NCBI GenBank assembly: GCA_030247855.1 | Contig: JAPDRN010000033.1 | Span: 124,001 to 188,000, forward strand | Source: Knufia peltigerae | Lineage: Eukaryota; Ascomycota; Eurotiomycetes; Chaetothyriales; Trichomeriaceae | Direction: 5' to 3' | Length of the DNA stretch: 64,000 nt | In this document: in pieces, positions 22,777-32,670 of the stretch | Numbering within the stretch: the first letter of the stretch is position 1 | Layout: every line of letters begins with the position of its first letter | Notes under the pieces: generated by a model | Seen by the model: the letters and a program-made list of their open reading frames with translations, nothing else | What the model was told of the DNA's origin: nothing | Database searches by the model: none | Translations under genes and position numbers: made by a program

Positions 22777-24749
22777 ATGGGTTCCGCCGATGTTAAGTTC
22801 CCCGTTCGATATCAAGATCCCGACTACCAAGAAAATCACCGTGCCTTGTTTCTTGGAAAGCTCCTGAAACCTCTGGAGAGTGTCCTTCCTCCCGGAGTCA
22901 GCCAGCAAGACTTCAATTCTGCCATTGCAGAGTTTGAAAAGGTTGTCGGCAAAGACTATGTCTTCACAGGCGCCTCGCTGGAGGAATACGTTGATCCTTA
23001 CGAACTATGGGAGAATGAAGGCAAACGACGTATGCCAAGTGGTGCCGTATGGTATGTAGCTGCATGAGGGAAACCTGAACATCCGTTGACAATGCTCTAG
23101 CCCTGCCTCAGAAGACGAATTGCGCGGTGTCCTGAGCGTCGCCAACAAGTACGGGGTCCCCGTATGGACCTTTTCACGCGGCAAGAATCTCGGGTATGTC
23201 TGTGCTGCTGCACACGGTTCCACCGCTAATTGAAATTCCAGGTATGGTGGCCCTGCTCCCAGGCTCAACGGTTCTCTCGCATTGGACCTGCATCGGATGA
23301 ACAAGATCATTGAAGTCAACGACAAGTTCTCTTACGCGGTCGTCGAGCCCGGCGTCACATTCACCGATCTTCACGATTACTGCACTAAACACAAGCTCCG
23401 AGTGTGGCCCAGCGTCCCGTCGTTGGGGTGGGGAAGTGTCGTTGGCAATGTATGTGTGCCGTATTTGGTCTCTGAGGGGTTTGGCTGACATGTGGAACAG
23501 ACGGTCGATCGTGGAACAGGCTTCACACCAACAGCAACACATCATCAACACATCTGTGGACTCGAAGTCATGCTTGCTGATGGAGACGTCGTGAGAACCG
23601 GCCAATTTGCTATTTCAAACTCGCCATCTTCCCACTTGTCGAAATTCACGTTCGGCCCCTCGATAGAAGGCCTTTTCCTTCAGAGCAATCTTGCCATTGT
23701 CACGAAGCTTGGAATATGGCTTCATCCGCAACCACAGGCATATATGTCGTGCTCCTTTGATATGCCCAACTTCGAAGATGTTGAGACCATTGTTGAGATC
23801 TTTGGCGCGTTACGACGAGACGGGCTACTGCCGAACACCGTTTATGTTTCTAACATCGTGGAGTGGTTGGGCATGACTGGGAAACGCGCGGAGCTGTATC
23901 CCAAGGAAGGACCAATCCCCAACTGGAGATTGAAGGAGCTTCAAAAAGAGCTCGGATTCGGATACTGGAATGTCAAGTTTGGTCTGTACGGAGCGAAAGA
24001 AGTCGTCCAGGCACATTTCAACGAGCTAAAGAGGATCATTGGCAAAGCCGCGCCAGGCTCGGTGGATCGGCTCCAGGGACATATTTTCTCAGGCGAGAAT
24101 GATGAGCTCCTCGAAGCGACCTCGATTCCTGACCCTCATGGTGGCTTCTTCGTCGGAGTGCCGAGCTTGTGGAGTTTGCCCATGGTCAAATATCGGTTGC
24201 CCACCGATCGAGTCGGCATCGGTGCCCACGCAGACTACTCACCAATCATTCCATCCTCCGGCAAAACAGTGCTCGAATGGGTGAAGACAGCACGGAAGGT
24301 TTGTGAATCACAAGGCTTCGACCTGTTCTGTGACTTTTTCATGCATGAACGACATGTCATTTTTGTCAACATGATGGTTTTCGACAAGACCAATCCCGAC
24401 CATAGGAAATCGGTTGATATCATCTTCCGAACCCTGTTGCAGGAGGGCCGAAAGCGTGGTTTCAGCAAGTACCGGTCACATGTCAATTATATGGGTAAGC
24501 CAAATCCTCGTCTCCAAAAATTGGTACAGCCGCTGATTCTGCTGCAGATCTTGTGGCCGATTGCTACGACTTTAATGATCACGCATACCGGAGATTTGTC
24601 GAGAGACTGAAGGTAAAGTCCTCAAGGTCCATATATTCCATGGGTTGCTAACAGTTCTCCAGGATACTCTGGACCCCCAAGGAATTTTGTCGCCTGGAAA
24701 ACAGGGCATCTGGCCTGCAAAGTACCGAAATCAACGTGGAAAAATGTAA
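22777..24749 (+). CDS. FAD-linked oxidase, vanillyl-alcohol-oxidase (VAO/PCMH) type, copy 1
   Basis: Oxidises phenolic (para-hydroxybenzylic) substrates in the best-known members. Six exons: 22777-23051, 23101-23193, 23242-23449, 23501-24494, 24548-24612 and 24663-24749, giving 573 residues with every junction in phase. The PCMH-type FAD-binding domain runs from CPASEDELRGVL through YGGPAPRLNG, VVEPGVTFTDLHDY and the GSVVGNTVDRG loop. The cap domain holds HERHVIFVNMMVFDK and the C-terminus has ILSPGKQGIWPAKYR, as in VAO. The cap-domain His in the H-E-R-H segment aligns with RELH of copy 2 and is a candidate for the covalent FAD link (His422 in Penicillium VAO); that assignment is inference. 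The flavin loop GWGSVVGNTVDRG departs from the usual GGGSxLGN, so the substrate may differ. Confidence 0.85.
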
Positions 24750-25128
24750 GATAGTACGGAGTAAGACAGGACAATAATCATCAATTTCCGTATTTTGTTC
24801 AAGTCATACGAGGATGCTGAAGAAAGAAAATAAAAACCGTAGTCACATTTGCCAAGGCTTGAGGTTCTTTGCATTTCTGGCGAGATCTTCAAATACATAC
24901 AAGACCGATTGCGTCAATTTAAAAAGAGATGCTCATTTCAACTCGTACGCATTGCTTCACACTTCATTGCCGTTTCAAGTCTCACAGACCAACGCCGGAC
25001 TCCTTTGTTGCCTCTCTCGTGCCTTGCTTCAGAAACCAGAGTGTTGCCGAAGATCCCAACTAAATCAATGCGATAAGTTCCTCGCCCCATGCCGGCAAGA
25101 TACATCATATAGCAAGAGAGAGTTTGTC
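24750..25128. other. Convergent 3' intergenic region
   Basis: Tail-to-tail between VAO copy 1 and the minus-strand small membrane protein gene. Nothing beyond UTR-like sequence is visible. Confidence 0.6.
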
Positions 25129-25615
25129 TCAAGAGGTTGGGCTGCCAGATCTGGCACCAGGACGTGGTGGGTTCGAACTGGTCCTGACATTCCCTGCTTG
25201 GTCCAGTGCTGATTCTTCTTCTTCGGCAGCAGGTTCAAGCATCCCGGGTTGTTCCTCCACGGCAATCTCTGTTGATTGTGTCTTTGTATTCTTGGCTAAT
25301 TCTCGCAACTTGAGTGTTTCGCGGTAATTGTCGACTATGTTTCGCGCATTTTGAATCACCATTTCTCTTTCCGCCTGAATCTCCACGTCATCGAGTTGGG
25401 CGTTTTCCTGCTTCACGCCCTTTCTCCAGGTGCGAGGGAACCACCACCAGATGAAGATGATCATGAGTCCGGCCTGCAGGAGTTGATGGTCAGCATCGGA
25501 AGTATACCATTGCTACACGATACTAGAAATCTGCTTCTTCGACGACAATGAGAAGGCACAACGTACGAGTCCGCCCAGGATGCCCGCAGGCACACTACTG
25601 CTCCAATTCGCCATC
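25129..25615 (-). CDS. Small single-pass membrane protein, unknown function
   Basis: A two-exon gene. Exon 1 (25615-25568) encodes MANWSSSVPAGILGGL, a 94-nt GTACGT..TGCAG intron follows, and exon 2 (25473-25129) continues AGLMIIFIWWWFPRTWRKG. The product is 130 residues: a short N-terminus, one hydrophobic segment (about residues 9-26), a Trp-Pro-Arg-Trp-basic membrane border, then an acidic helical tail (residues 35-75 look coiled) ending in a disordered Glu/Pro-rich stretch. The organisation (short outside, single helix, helical tail) resembles small fungal membrane proteins I have seen but cannot name. No enzyme motif is present. Confidence 0.6.
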
Positions 25616-27262
25616 GGACCCAGCCAGCTCAATTGCCTGACGAGTCCCAGATTGGAGTTCAAGACCGGAGAGATGGAAGATGATGAATAGCAAAGTCGAC
25701 GATTGAGTTGGCAGCCAAGCTTTGATCAAGCATTGGAAGCATGCGCATTTGATGATTATATGGGCATGGGCCCAGGCCTCGTTTGGTGCCACAAGCTCTG
25801 CAGACCCTGGACTATTTAACGAGGGGTTACATTGAAGCCATCGCCCCGCGGGGAACATGTGCTTGGTGATGCAATCTACCATCCCCGAGATCTGCGAATG
25901 TAACGACGAATCGATTTCTGTGCTCGAACAAGTAACCACGATACTGGTGAAGAAGAATTCCTCGGTGAATTCGACAGACTGTTGAATATTGTCAACACGA
26001 AGGCCAAAGCATGTCCAGTACTCCTAGGGGTATCTATCTTGCTAAACGCGCCTGCAAAGGTTCTTTTGCTAAAGTGATGTGACGGCACCGGAAGCGCTAA
26101 ACTGCCGGAATTCTGGTCCGCCAATATTCGATCGGCTCTTTTCGCCCTGTTTTATCAGGCCCCTACTGCGTACTTGCAGCTGGCTTCTCGCTAGCCTTAG
26201 ACTGGGATTGTGATGATTGCCATCAACTCACACACACAAAACTTGACCCGGTGTCCCTCGCTACGATGTTTCGACACGCACGATTGCAAACTCCAATTGA
26301 GCCCAGTGACCCTTGGAAGGAGTGCACCAATCTCCTTAACGATGGATTGTCCACTAGGCCACATGTCCACTACAGATGGCACGCCAGAGCCGAAGCAACG
26401 ACCACGGACCACAACTCCTCAGCGCCTCCGCCGGGACCAGGCTGGACCTCAGGAAGGCTACAAACCCTGCTCCCTTGACACATTGCGAGTAAAGCTTCGC
26501 TAAGCTTACTATACATCGAGACCCTAAGTTATCGCTGACCCTGTCATCATGCCAGCAACTGGTAGCCCCTGGCAAAACTGCTAAAATGCTCCTGGCAAGC
26601 GCCAACGAAATCAATACGGCGCACGATGCGAAAACCAAATTTTGATGGGACGAGACGAGTTCACGCATTGTCATTTCGTCTAGATCGCGCCACGGTTTCA
26701 GACTTAGCGAACAAACATCGCTCAACTCGCTAAGCTGCATATCCGACAGGCGCCACAAAGCTTTCGAAATATTGTTCAGCCTTATCGTACGGCAGGTAGG
26801 TCTCGCCTTCTACTCCGTGAAGCTGCAAACCTTCCTGTCTCTTGAACGAAATCTCAAGAAGAAAGGCGTCCGTGTCCATGATTCAAGGATAGCCTAGAAT
26901 GCATACTGTTAGTTGAACTACTTTGAGAGGTTCTACTCTGCAAGACTACAGCCAGAGTTTGACAAATCATATGGTCCTTTGCACACAAACCGAAGGACTT
27001 CCCAGCCTTATGCGGCTGACATGTCAGTGTCAGTGATGGAGGGTCGCTTAACAAATCGGGCAGCATGGGGACGGCAGGGTTCAGTGCTCGCTCACAGAAA
27101 GAGGTACAAAAGGAGACCATGGCCATGCCTGCGCCGCTACCGTACGACAAAGATCATACCAAGTGTTGAGCCAAAGGACGGCTGCTCTTGCGGATCTATC
27201 TGATCATCTGGCCCTAGCCTACTTCTGTCCTACGATTGACTATCAAATTGATCATCGCGAAA
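25616..27262. other. Long intergenic region, no supported gene
   Basis: About 1.65 kb. Scattered short open frames occur; the longest is 134 codons at 26758-26354, minus strand, with one hydrophobic stretch. None shows a conserved motif or a convincing exon chain. It probably holds two divergent promoters and possibly decayed sequence. Confidence 0.5.
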
Positions 27263-28090
27263 ATGGCCTTCAAGGAGATTTTCTATTTTGACGAAAACGC
27301 GTATAAGCAACGAGTCCAGACATATGCCGACGGCAAGTTGTATGCTGAGCTTGCCAAGCGAGAGATCTTCAAACGTCGCCGCATCTATTCAACTGGAGTC
27401 AAGATCACCATCTGCAGCCTACTACTCTTCCCTACCTGCGGTGGTACTGGATTTGGTCTCTTCATCGGACTTCGACAACGTCATATCGCCAAGAAGAAGT
27501 ACCATCTTGTCGTCGAGGCGATGAAAGCTCAAGGGTTTCCTCTGCCTGAAAAGAAGAAGCGTGACAAGCTTATTCCTCTTGCCGTCAACATCATGATCTA
27601 CTCACTGACATTGGGTATCATGTTTGGTCTGGAAGAGGCTGGCGTCATCGCAGCAAATGAGACTGCTGAGTACGGGCTGCAGGGTTCGGCAAACCTGGTT
27701 GATCCAACCCTGACGGGCGAGGCCCATGCATTTGTTACCAATCCAGGAGATTTCATGCAAGGCATGATGCACGGGGTTCATACCCAGGCCTCGGAGCTGA
27801 ATGGCCTAGTCAATGTCCATGAAACCATGGTCCAGCATGCGCTCAATAGCAACCTTGAACAGCCTATTTCCGACACTAGTTACCAATACCTGTCGGGTGA
27901 GACTGCTGGAGCGCAATTCGCCCCTGTTGTTGAGCGTCTTGCGGCAGTCACGATTGCTGGAGAAGGTCTGGAGAAGATTGCCAAGTATGGTGTCAATGAT
28001 TCATTGAAACGAAAACCTGTCGCGATGCAAAAAGGAGTCATGGTGACAGAAATTCCGATTGCAGCGCCTCATACAAAGTTGGCAGCATGA
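27263..28090 (+). CDS. Hypothetical protein with two hydrophobic hairpins
   Basis: A single exon of 275 residues from ATG 27263 (MAFKEIFYFDENAY); the frame continues 9 codons upstream without another ATG. The N-terminal 45 residues are charged and helical. A Gly-rich hydrophobic segment (VKITICSLLLFPTCGGTGFGLFIGLR) is followed by a basic helix (RQRHIAKKKYHLVVEAMKAQ) and a KKKRDK patch. A second hydrophobic segment (LIPLAVNIMIYSLTLGIMFGL) follows. The C-terminal half is soluble and has no recognisable domain. The arrangement resembles a family of uncharacterised fungal proteins with a Gly-rich hairpin, but I cannot assign a function. It lies tail-to-tail with the amidase gene, 229 bp away. Confidence 0.65.
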   Translation: MAFKEIFYFDENAYKQRVQTYADGKLYAELAKREIFKRRRIYSTGVKITICSLLLFPTCGGTGFGLFIGLRQRHIAKKKYHLVVEAMKAQGFPLPEKKKRDKLIPLAVNIMIYSLTLGIMFGLEEAGVIAANETAEYGLQGSANLVDPTLTGEAHAFVTNPGDFMQGMMHGVHTQASELNGLVNVHETMVQHALNSNLEQPISDTSYQYLSGETAGAQFAPVVERLAAVTIAGEGLEKIAKYGVNDSLKRKPVAMQKGVMVTEIPIAAPHTKLAA

Positions 28091-28319
28091 TGAAACTTAC
28101 TGTCTTTCCTGCGGATGCTCTTGTCAATATCAGACGGAAATAATCACTCGCAGAGCCGATGTCTTGTCAAGAAAAATAGTCCTGTATGGTCGGCACCGCG
28201 GAGCAGGATCTTCAGTAACTGATGTTTCTCTGATTTTTGTTTTCTTGAATGCGAACTACCACATGTCGTCGAACAGATACCTTCAATCATATATGAGGCA
28301 ACATGTTGTCAATGTTAGT

Positions 28320-30377
28320 CTACAGAAACAGCATTCTGGCGGAAGACCTTCCATTCTTTCCCTTTGCCAACGCAATGACCATTGTCTTTTCCGGTGATGG
28401 AACTCCTTTCTCATGGACTCGACCATTCCAAACGCTCAGAACCTTCGAGTTCACTCGCCACTTGCCATCCACAACATGCACGTTTTTTATTTCCTCGCCG
28501 TCGACGTAGACTTTCAGAGCAGAGATGTCATCTTCGTGGACAGTCGCCAGAATCCGCAGCTTCTTTCCTTCTGACGTGTTGAGGATTTCTGCTTCCAAGC
28601 CCAATTCGGGTGGGGTTGATCCAAGTTTGCTCTCTTGCGCGCTAAGAGCAACGGAATCCGTGATCAATGTCGGCGTCCTCATGGGTGCCTGCCGCAGGTT
28701 GCTCCCCTTTTCAAAGGCGTAGGCGTATCGGAACAGATTACTGTCATCGTACGCTTTGGAAGCAAAGGTGAGACTGACAGGCATTTTTGTGTCGGCCATT
28801 ACGCCCATTGGCACGCTGACCGTTGGTATACCGAATTGGCGTATGGCACAGTTTCCGTTGGAGTAAAGAACACCATTGCGCCATGCCTCTGCAGCGGAAT
28901 CCTCGTTGACATCGGCATCTGCTTTTCCCACATCGGCATTGCATGGCCAGACTACTGTGTCGAGACCCTGGGAGTCAAGCCAGTCCTCGAAGTCCGCTTT
29001 ACGTATAGCTTCGAGGTTTTTCAGAGCTTGGCCCATACCAGGGATGTCGTATGTGGGAATGCGACCTCCAGTAACATGCGCTACAACATCAGTGTGGCGA
29101 ACCAGCGGATCACTGGAGTCGTATTTGTCTGGAATCGTTCCTGGTGGCTGAGGGAAAATTGTTGCCGAATCTACTTGTGACAGGCTTGTTGCGACATTCT
29201 TGTCACCGTTGTTGACGAGAAAGTCGTCCCAGGCGTAGGCCATGAGCTGGCACATATCAATTTCACTGTGGTGAGGTGGTGTTATCGGGTCCACATCCTG
29301 CTGACTAGGGCGCGGTGCCTCTAATTTGGTGACGATGGGAAAGTCAACCTCTTGAACCGAAGCACCGAGACCCTCCAATATCTCCCTGGCTCTTTTCCAG
29401 AGATCGATCACGGACTGGCGGGTATGAACTTTTCTTGCCGTAGGGTCAGAATCGACACCACCAATGTACATTTTCGGAACGCCGATTTTCTTTCCAGCTA
29501 GTGCTGTCGATGAAGACAGATCGTGGTATGACTTGGGACGAACAGTCTCGACATCTGGAAGATTGACAAAAGGCTGCTCTCTCCAGAAGTCACAAGTAAC
29601 CTTGTCGTCCTTTGCGACGATGACATCGAGCAAGGAAAACATGTCTTCGACAGTCCTCGTATGGGGAACGACGGTGTCGCACGTAGGGAACAAAGGCCAG
29701 TTTCCTCTGATGGAGATCAAACCTCTCGACGGAGTGTATGCGACGAGTCCATTGTTGGAAGCAGGCGAACGACCGGACGAGATGGTCTCCTCGCCCATGC
29801 CAAAGACACCAAAGCTCGCTGCAGTGGCAGTGGCCGATCCGTTTGACGACCCAGAAGCGAAGGCGGCTGTGAGATATTCCGCATTGTAAGGAGATTCAGC
29901 TCTGCCATAAACGCCGCGTTGCATGCCACCCGCAGCCATTGGAGGCATATTTGTTCGACCCAAGATGACTGACCCGGCTTCTCTGAGTCTCTTGACGGTG
30001 AATGCATCTTCGTTGGCGATCAAGTTTTGGAATGCGGGAGATCCCGAAGCCACGGTCATGCCTTGGATTTTGTAAGAGTCCTTGATGGTGCATGGAATAC
30101 CATCCAACGGGCCCAATGTTCCGCCTGAAGCTCGGCGCTGGTCTGAGGCTTGAGCAGCGTCGAAAACATTCTCATTGATAATAGGTATCGCGTTCAACAG
30201 TGTACCACGTCGGTCATAGTTTGCAATCCGCAGCAGATGCTTTGCAGTGAGCTCAACGCTGTTAGTGTGACCTCCGGAGAGTGCAGAGGCAAGTTCCGCA
30301 ATGGTTGCTTCCACTATGGATAGAGCCCTTGTGGCTTTCGGACCAGAGAAGTCCTGTTGGTTGCTGATGGAACCCAT
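28320..30377 (-). CDS. Amidase-signature hydrolase
   Basis: Hydrolyses amide bonds, by family. A single exon of 685 residues; the ATG at 30377 (MGSISNQQ) is preferred over a TTG four codons upstream. The amidase-signature triad is placed as in the family: Lys99 (GIPCTIKDSYKIQG), Ser177 (GSSNGSATA) and Ser201 (ETISSGRSPASNNG). The usual GGS[IV]R nucleophile loop reads SSGRS, so the oxyanion-hole glycines are changed. Beyond the standard domain of about 560 residues lies an extra domain of about 100 residues (LRILATVHEDDISALKVYVDGEEI...) with a beta-sandwich look, perhaps for binding. It is divergent from an MFS exporter (488 bp between starts), which suggests co-regulation. Confidence 0.88.
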   Translation of the reverse strand: MGSISNQQDFSGPKATRALSIVEATIAELASALSGGHTNSVELTAKHLLRIANYDRRGTLLNAIPIINENVFDAAQASDQRRASGGTLGPLDGIPCTIKDSYKIQGMTVASGSPAFQNLIANEDAFTVKRLREAGSVILGRTNMPPMAAGGMQRGVYGRAESPYNAEYLTAAFASGSSNGSATATAASFGVFGMGEETISSGRSPASNNGLVAYTPSRGLISIRGNWPLFPTCDTVVPHTRTVEDMFSLLDVIVAKDDKVTCDFWREQPFVNLPDVETVRPKSYHDLSSSTALAGKKIGVPKMYIGGVDSDPTARKVHTRQSVIDLWKRAREILEGLGASVQEVDFPIVTKLEAPRPSQQDVDPITPPHHSEIDMCQLMAYAWDDFLVNNGDKNVATSLSQVDSATIFPQPPGTIPDKYDSSDPLVRHTDVVAHVTGGRIPTYDIPGMGQALKNLEAIRKADFEDWLDSQGLDTVVWPCNADVGKADADVNEDSAAEAWRNGVLYSNGNCAIRQFGIPTVSVPMGVMADTKMPVSLTFASKAYDDSNLFRYAYAFEKGSNLRQAPMRTPTLITDSVALSAQESKLGSTPPELGLEAEILNTSEGKKLRILATVHEDDISALKVYVDGEEIKNVHVVDGKWRVNSKVLSVWNGRVHEKGVPSPEKTMVIALAKGKNGRSSARMLFL

Positions 30378-30865
30378 TTTCTCTGGCAAGTATTTGGCAC
30401 GAAAGGTTCACTTCGATGAAATGTAAAAAGAGATGAAGGGCAGAAACGATATCATCGAAACGAGCAATTTATGTCTGGTAATATCTACTGGTATGTTGTC
30501 TATCCCCTATCAATACAGGGTTTTATATTACAAACTGTTAATACCTATTTTGAACGGCGAAATAAATTATCAGTTTTTCCAATGGGTATGAGCCAGTATT
30601 TTACCCTTTTAACAGCTGCAAACTACTCCGAACAACTTTGTCTTACTGATAAGCGAGGTTTTTATTTAACAGTTTTTAAATCATACGAGCCAATCATGCA
30701 CTACGATTGCTGGAATCTCCACAATCCAGATTCATGGCAGAGCTTGTCGTCGTGGCCAGGAGACTCTACGTCGATGAAATGGTACATATAAGTCTGCCCT
30801 CCTCGCTCATATGCTTCGAGATGTCTCATAATCTGCAAAAGCAATTAACTTGGCAAATTGTTGCA
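30378..30865. promoter_or_regulatory. Divergent promoter, amidase / MFS exporter
   Basis: AT-rich 488-bp region between two outward-facing starts. The MFS frame extends upstream to 30707 but lacks family sequence there, so I count that part as leader. Confidence 0.5.
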
Positions 30866-32527
30866 ATGGCAGAGAATATCTACGCAGAAGACGATGTTCC
30901 TGGCACGGTACGACTTGTGGACATTGCGAGTCAAGCAACCTCCGCCCTCCATGATGCCTCTCACAGAGATATCATCCTCGTCCCCCAGCCAAGTACGGAC
31001 CCCAATGACCCTCTCAACTGGACCGACCGCCGCAAACACCTGGCCGTGAGTATGGCGTACTTGTACGTCCTCGGCACCGGCATTGCTACTTCCCTCCAGT
31101 ACTCGGTCCTGGCGGACATCACAAAAGACACGGGTATCTCAACCGCAGATCTGGTACAAGGAACTGGGGTCATGTTCTTGTTCTTTGGATACGCATGCTT
31201 GCTGTGGCAGCCACTAGCCCTTACATACGGACGACGTGGCGTCTACCTTACCAGCATGTTACTCACTGTCCCCATGATGGTATGGACCGCGTACTCTACA
31301 TCAGCGAGCGAATGGTTTGGACATCGCGTTTTAATTGGGATCATCGTCTCACCTATCGAATCTCTTTGTGAGGTCACGGTCTTTGACCTCTTCTTCGCCC
31401 ACAACCGCGGGACTTACATGGGTCTCTACGTCTTCATCTTGTTCGGGTCGAATTTCCTGGCTCCGCTCGTCGCTGGATGGTTCAACGATGCGTATGGGTG
31501 GCGATGGACCATGCACTTCGGGGCCATGATCTGCGCGGTCTGCTTTGTGATCATGTTCTTCTTCATGGAGGAGACAATCTATTTCCGACAGAGTCCCGTG
31601 GAGGGCAGGGAGATCGACTTCAACGTGAGTGGGAACGCTTCTCTCCAAGATAAGGATAACACCAACAATTCGGAAAAGGATACGCCAACAACAAAGGCCT
31701 CGTCAATGGAGACATCAGTGCGTGACGCCTCTACTATAAACCAAAGCATCAACTCGGGATGGAGGAAGTACTCATTTTTCAAGGCTATTCCTGGACGACC
31801 CAGCAACATGGACATGCTCAGGATGGTCTACCGTCCCGTCATTATGGTCTTTCGCTTCCCCACTGTGGCATGGGCTGGTTTCCTCTACGGCATTAATCTA
31901 GCATGGTACAATGTCCTCAATGGCACCGCAAGTCCCGTCCTTACCTCAGCACCATACAACTGGACGGCCGCTCTGGTGGGCTGTGTCTACACTGGTCCCA
32001 TCATCGGCGCTGCGATCGCTTCCCTGTGGTCCGGAAACGTGGCGGACTGGGTCGCGCTTCGTCTCGCACGACGCAACAAAGGTATCCGCGAGCCCGAGCA
32101 ACGTCTCTGGGTTTTGACGGTGTCTGGTGTCATATCTGCGGCCGGGCTCATCGTTTGGGGCGTTGGTGCTGCCCACAACATCCACTGGGTCGGCTTGGTC
32201 TTCGGCTTGGGGATGCTGACATTTGGCTGTGTCACTGGCGGGTCGATGGCAGTGAGCTACAACGTGGACTGCTTCAAGGAAATCGCCGGCGAGACCACCG
32301 TGTCGATCATGTTGATCCGGAACACCATCGGTTTTGGCTTTAGTTACGCCATTACGCCTTGGTGGACCACCCAGGGCCTCCAGAACTGCTTCATCACAGC
32401 CGCCATGATATCAATCGCTTGCACATCGACCTTTTTGATCATGATCAAGTATGGGAAACGGATCCGTCGTTGGTCCATCCCGGCTTACCGCAAGTACATG
32501 GCTACGACGGTAGTCTCGCAGGGTTGA
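30866..32527 (+). CDS. MFS transporter, DHA1-type (drug:H+ antiporter family)
   Basis: A single exon of 553 residues from ATG 30866 (MAENIYAEDDVPGTVRL). That N-terminus and the following PQPSTDPNDPLNW signature are typical of fungal DHA1-like carriers. Six N-terminal helices follow (YLYVLGTGIATS, GTGVMFLFFGYACLL, FGHRVLIGIIVSPIES and others), with the R-G-T-Y-M-G-L loop. A Ser/Thr-rich cytoplasmic loop lies at about residues 265-320. Six C-terminal helices include WWTTQGLQNCFI. It probably exports a small molecule at the plasma membrane. Because it faces the amidase, it may move that enzyme's substrate or product; this is inference. Confidence 0.85.
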   Translation: MAENIYAEDDVPGTVRLVDIASQATSALHDASHRDIILVPQPSTDPNDPLNWTDRRKHLAVSMAYLYVLGTGIATSLQYSVLADITKDTGISTADLVQGTGVMFLFFGYACLLWQPLALTYGRRGVYLTSMLLTVPMMVWTAYSTSASEWFGHRVLIGIIVSPIESLCEVTVFDLFFAHNRGTYMGLYVFILFGSNFLAPLVAGWFNDAYGWRWTMHFGAMICAVCFVIMFFFMEETIYFRQSPVEGREIDFNVSGNASLQDKDNTNNSEKDTPTTKASSMETSVRDASTINQSINSGWRKYSFFKAIPGRPSNMDMLRMVYRPVIMVFRFPTVAWAGFLYGINLAWYNVLNGTASPVLTSAPYNWTAALVGCVYTGPIIGAAIASLWSGNVADWVALRLARRNKGIREPEQRLWVLTVSGVISAAGLIVWGVGAAHNIHWVGLVFGLGMLTFGCVTGGSMAVSYNVDCFKEIAGETTVSIMLIRNTIGFGFSYAITPWWTTQGLQNCFITAAMISIACTSTFLIMIKYGKRIRRWSIPAYRKYMATTVVSQG

Positions 32528-32670
32528 AGAGGGTCGCAGTGGGGTTCTGGCGAGCGGTGGGTAGGTAGTTCGCTTCAATCACTGTAATACTTGAGGAAGC
32601 AGCACTGGACGAGAAACACCAAGTATTTCACACATAGATTTCGTTTTTATCATCTAGAGAAAGAAGTAGT

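Noticed and set aside
26354..26758. 134-codon minus-strand ORF with one hydrophobic stretch
   Set aside because: No conserved motif and isolated in an intergenic region; treated as noise.
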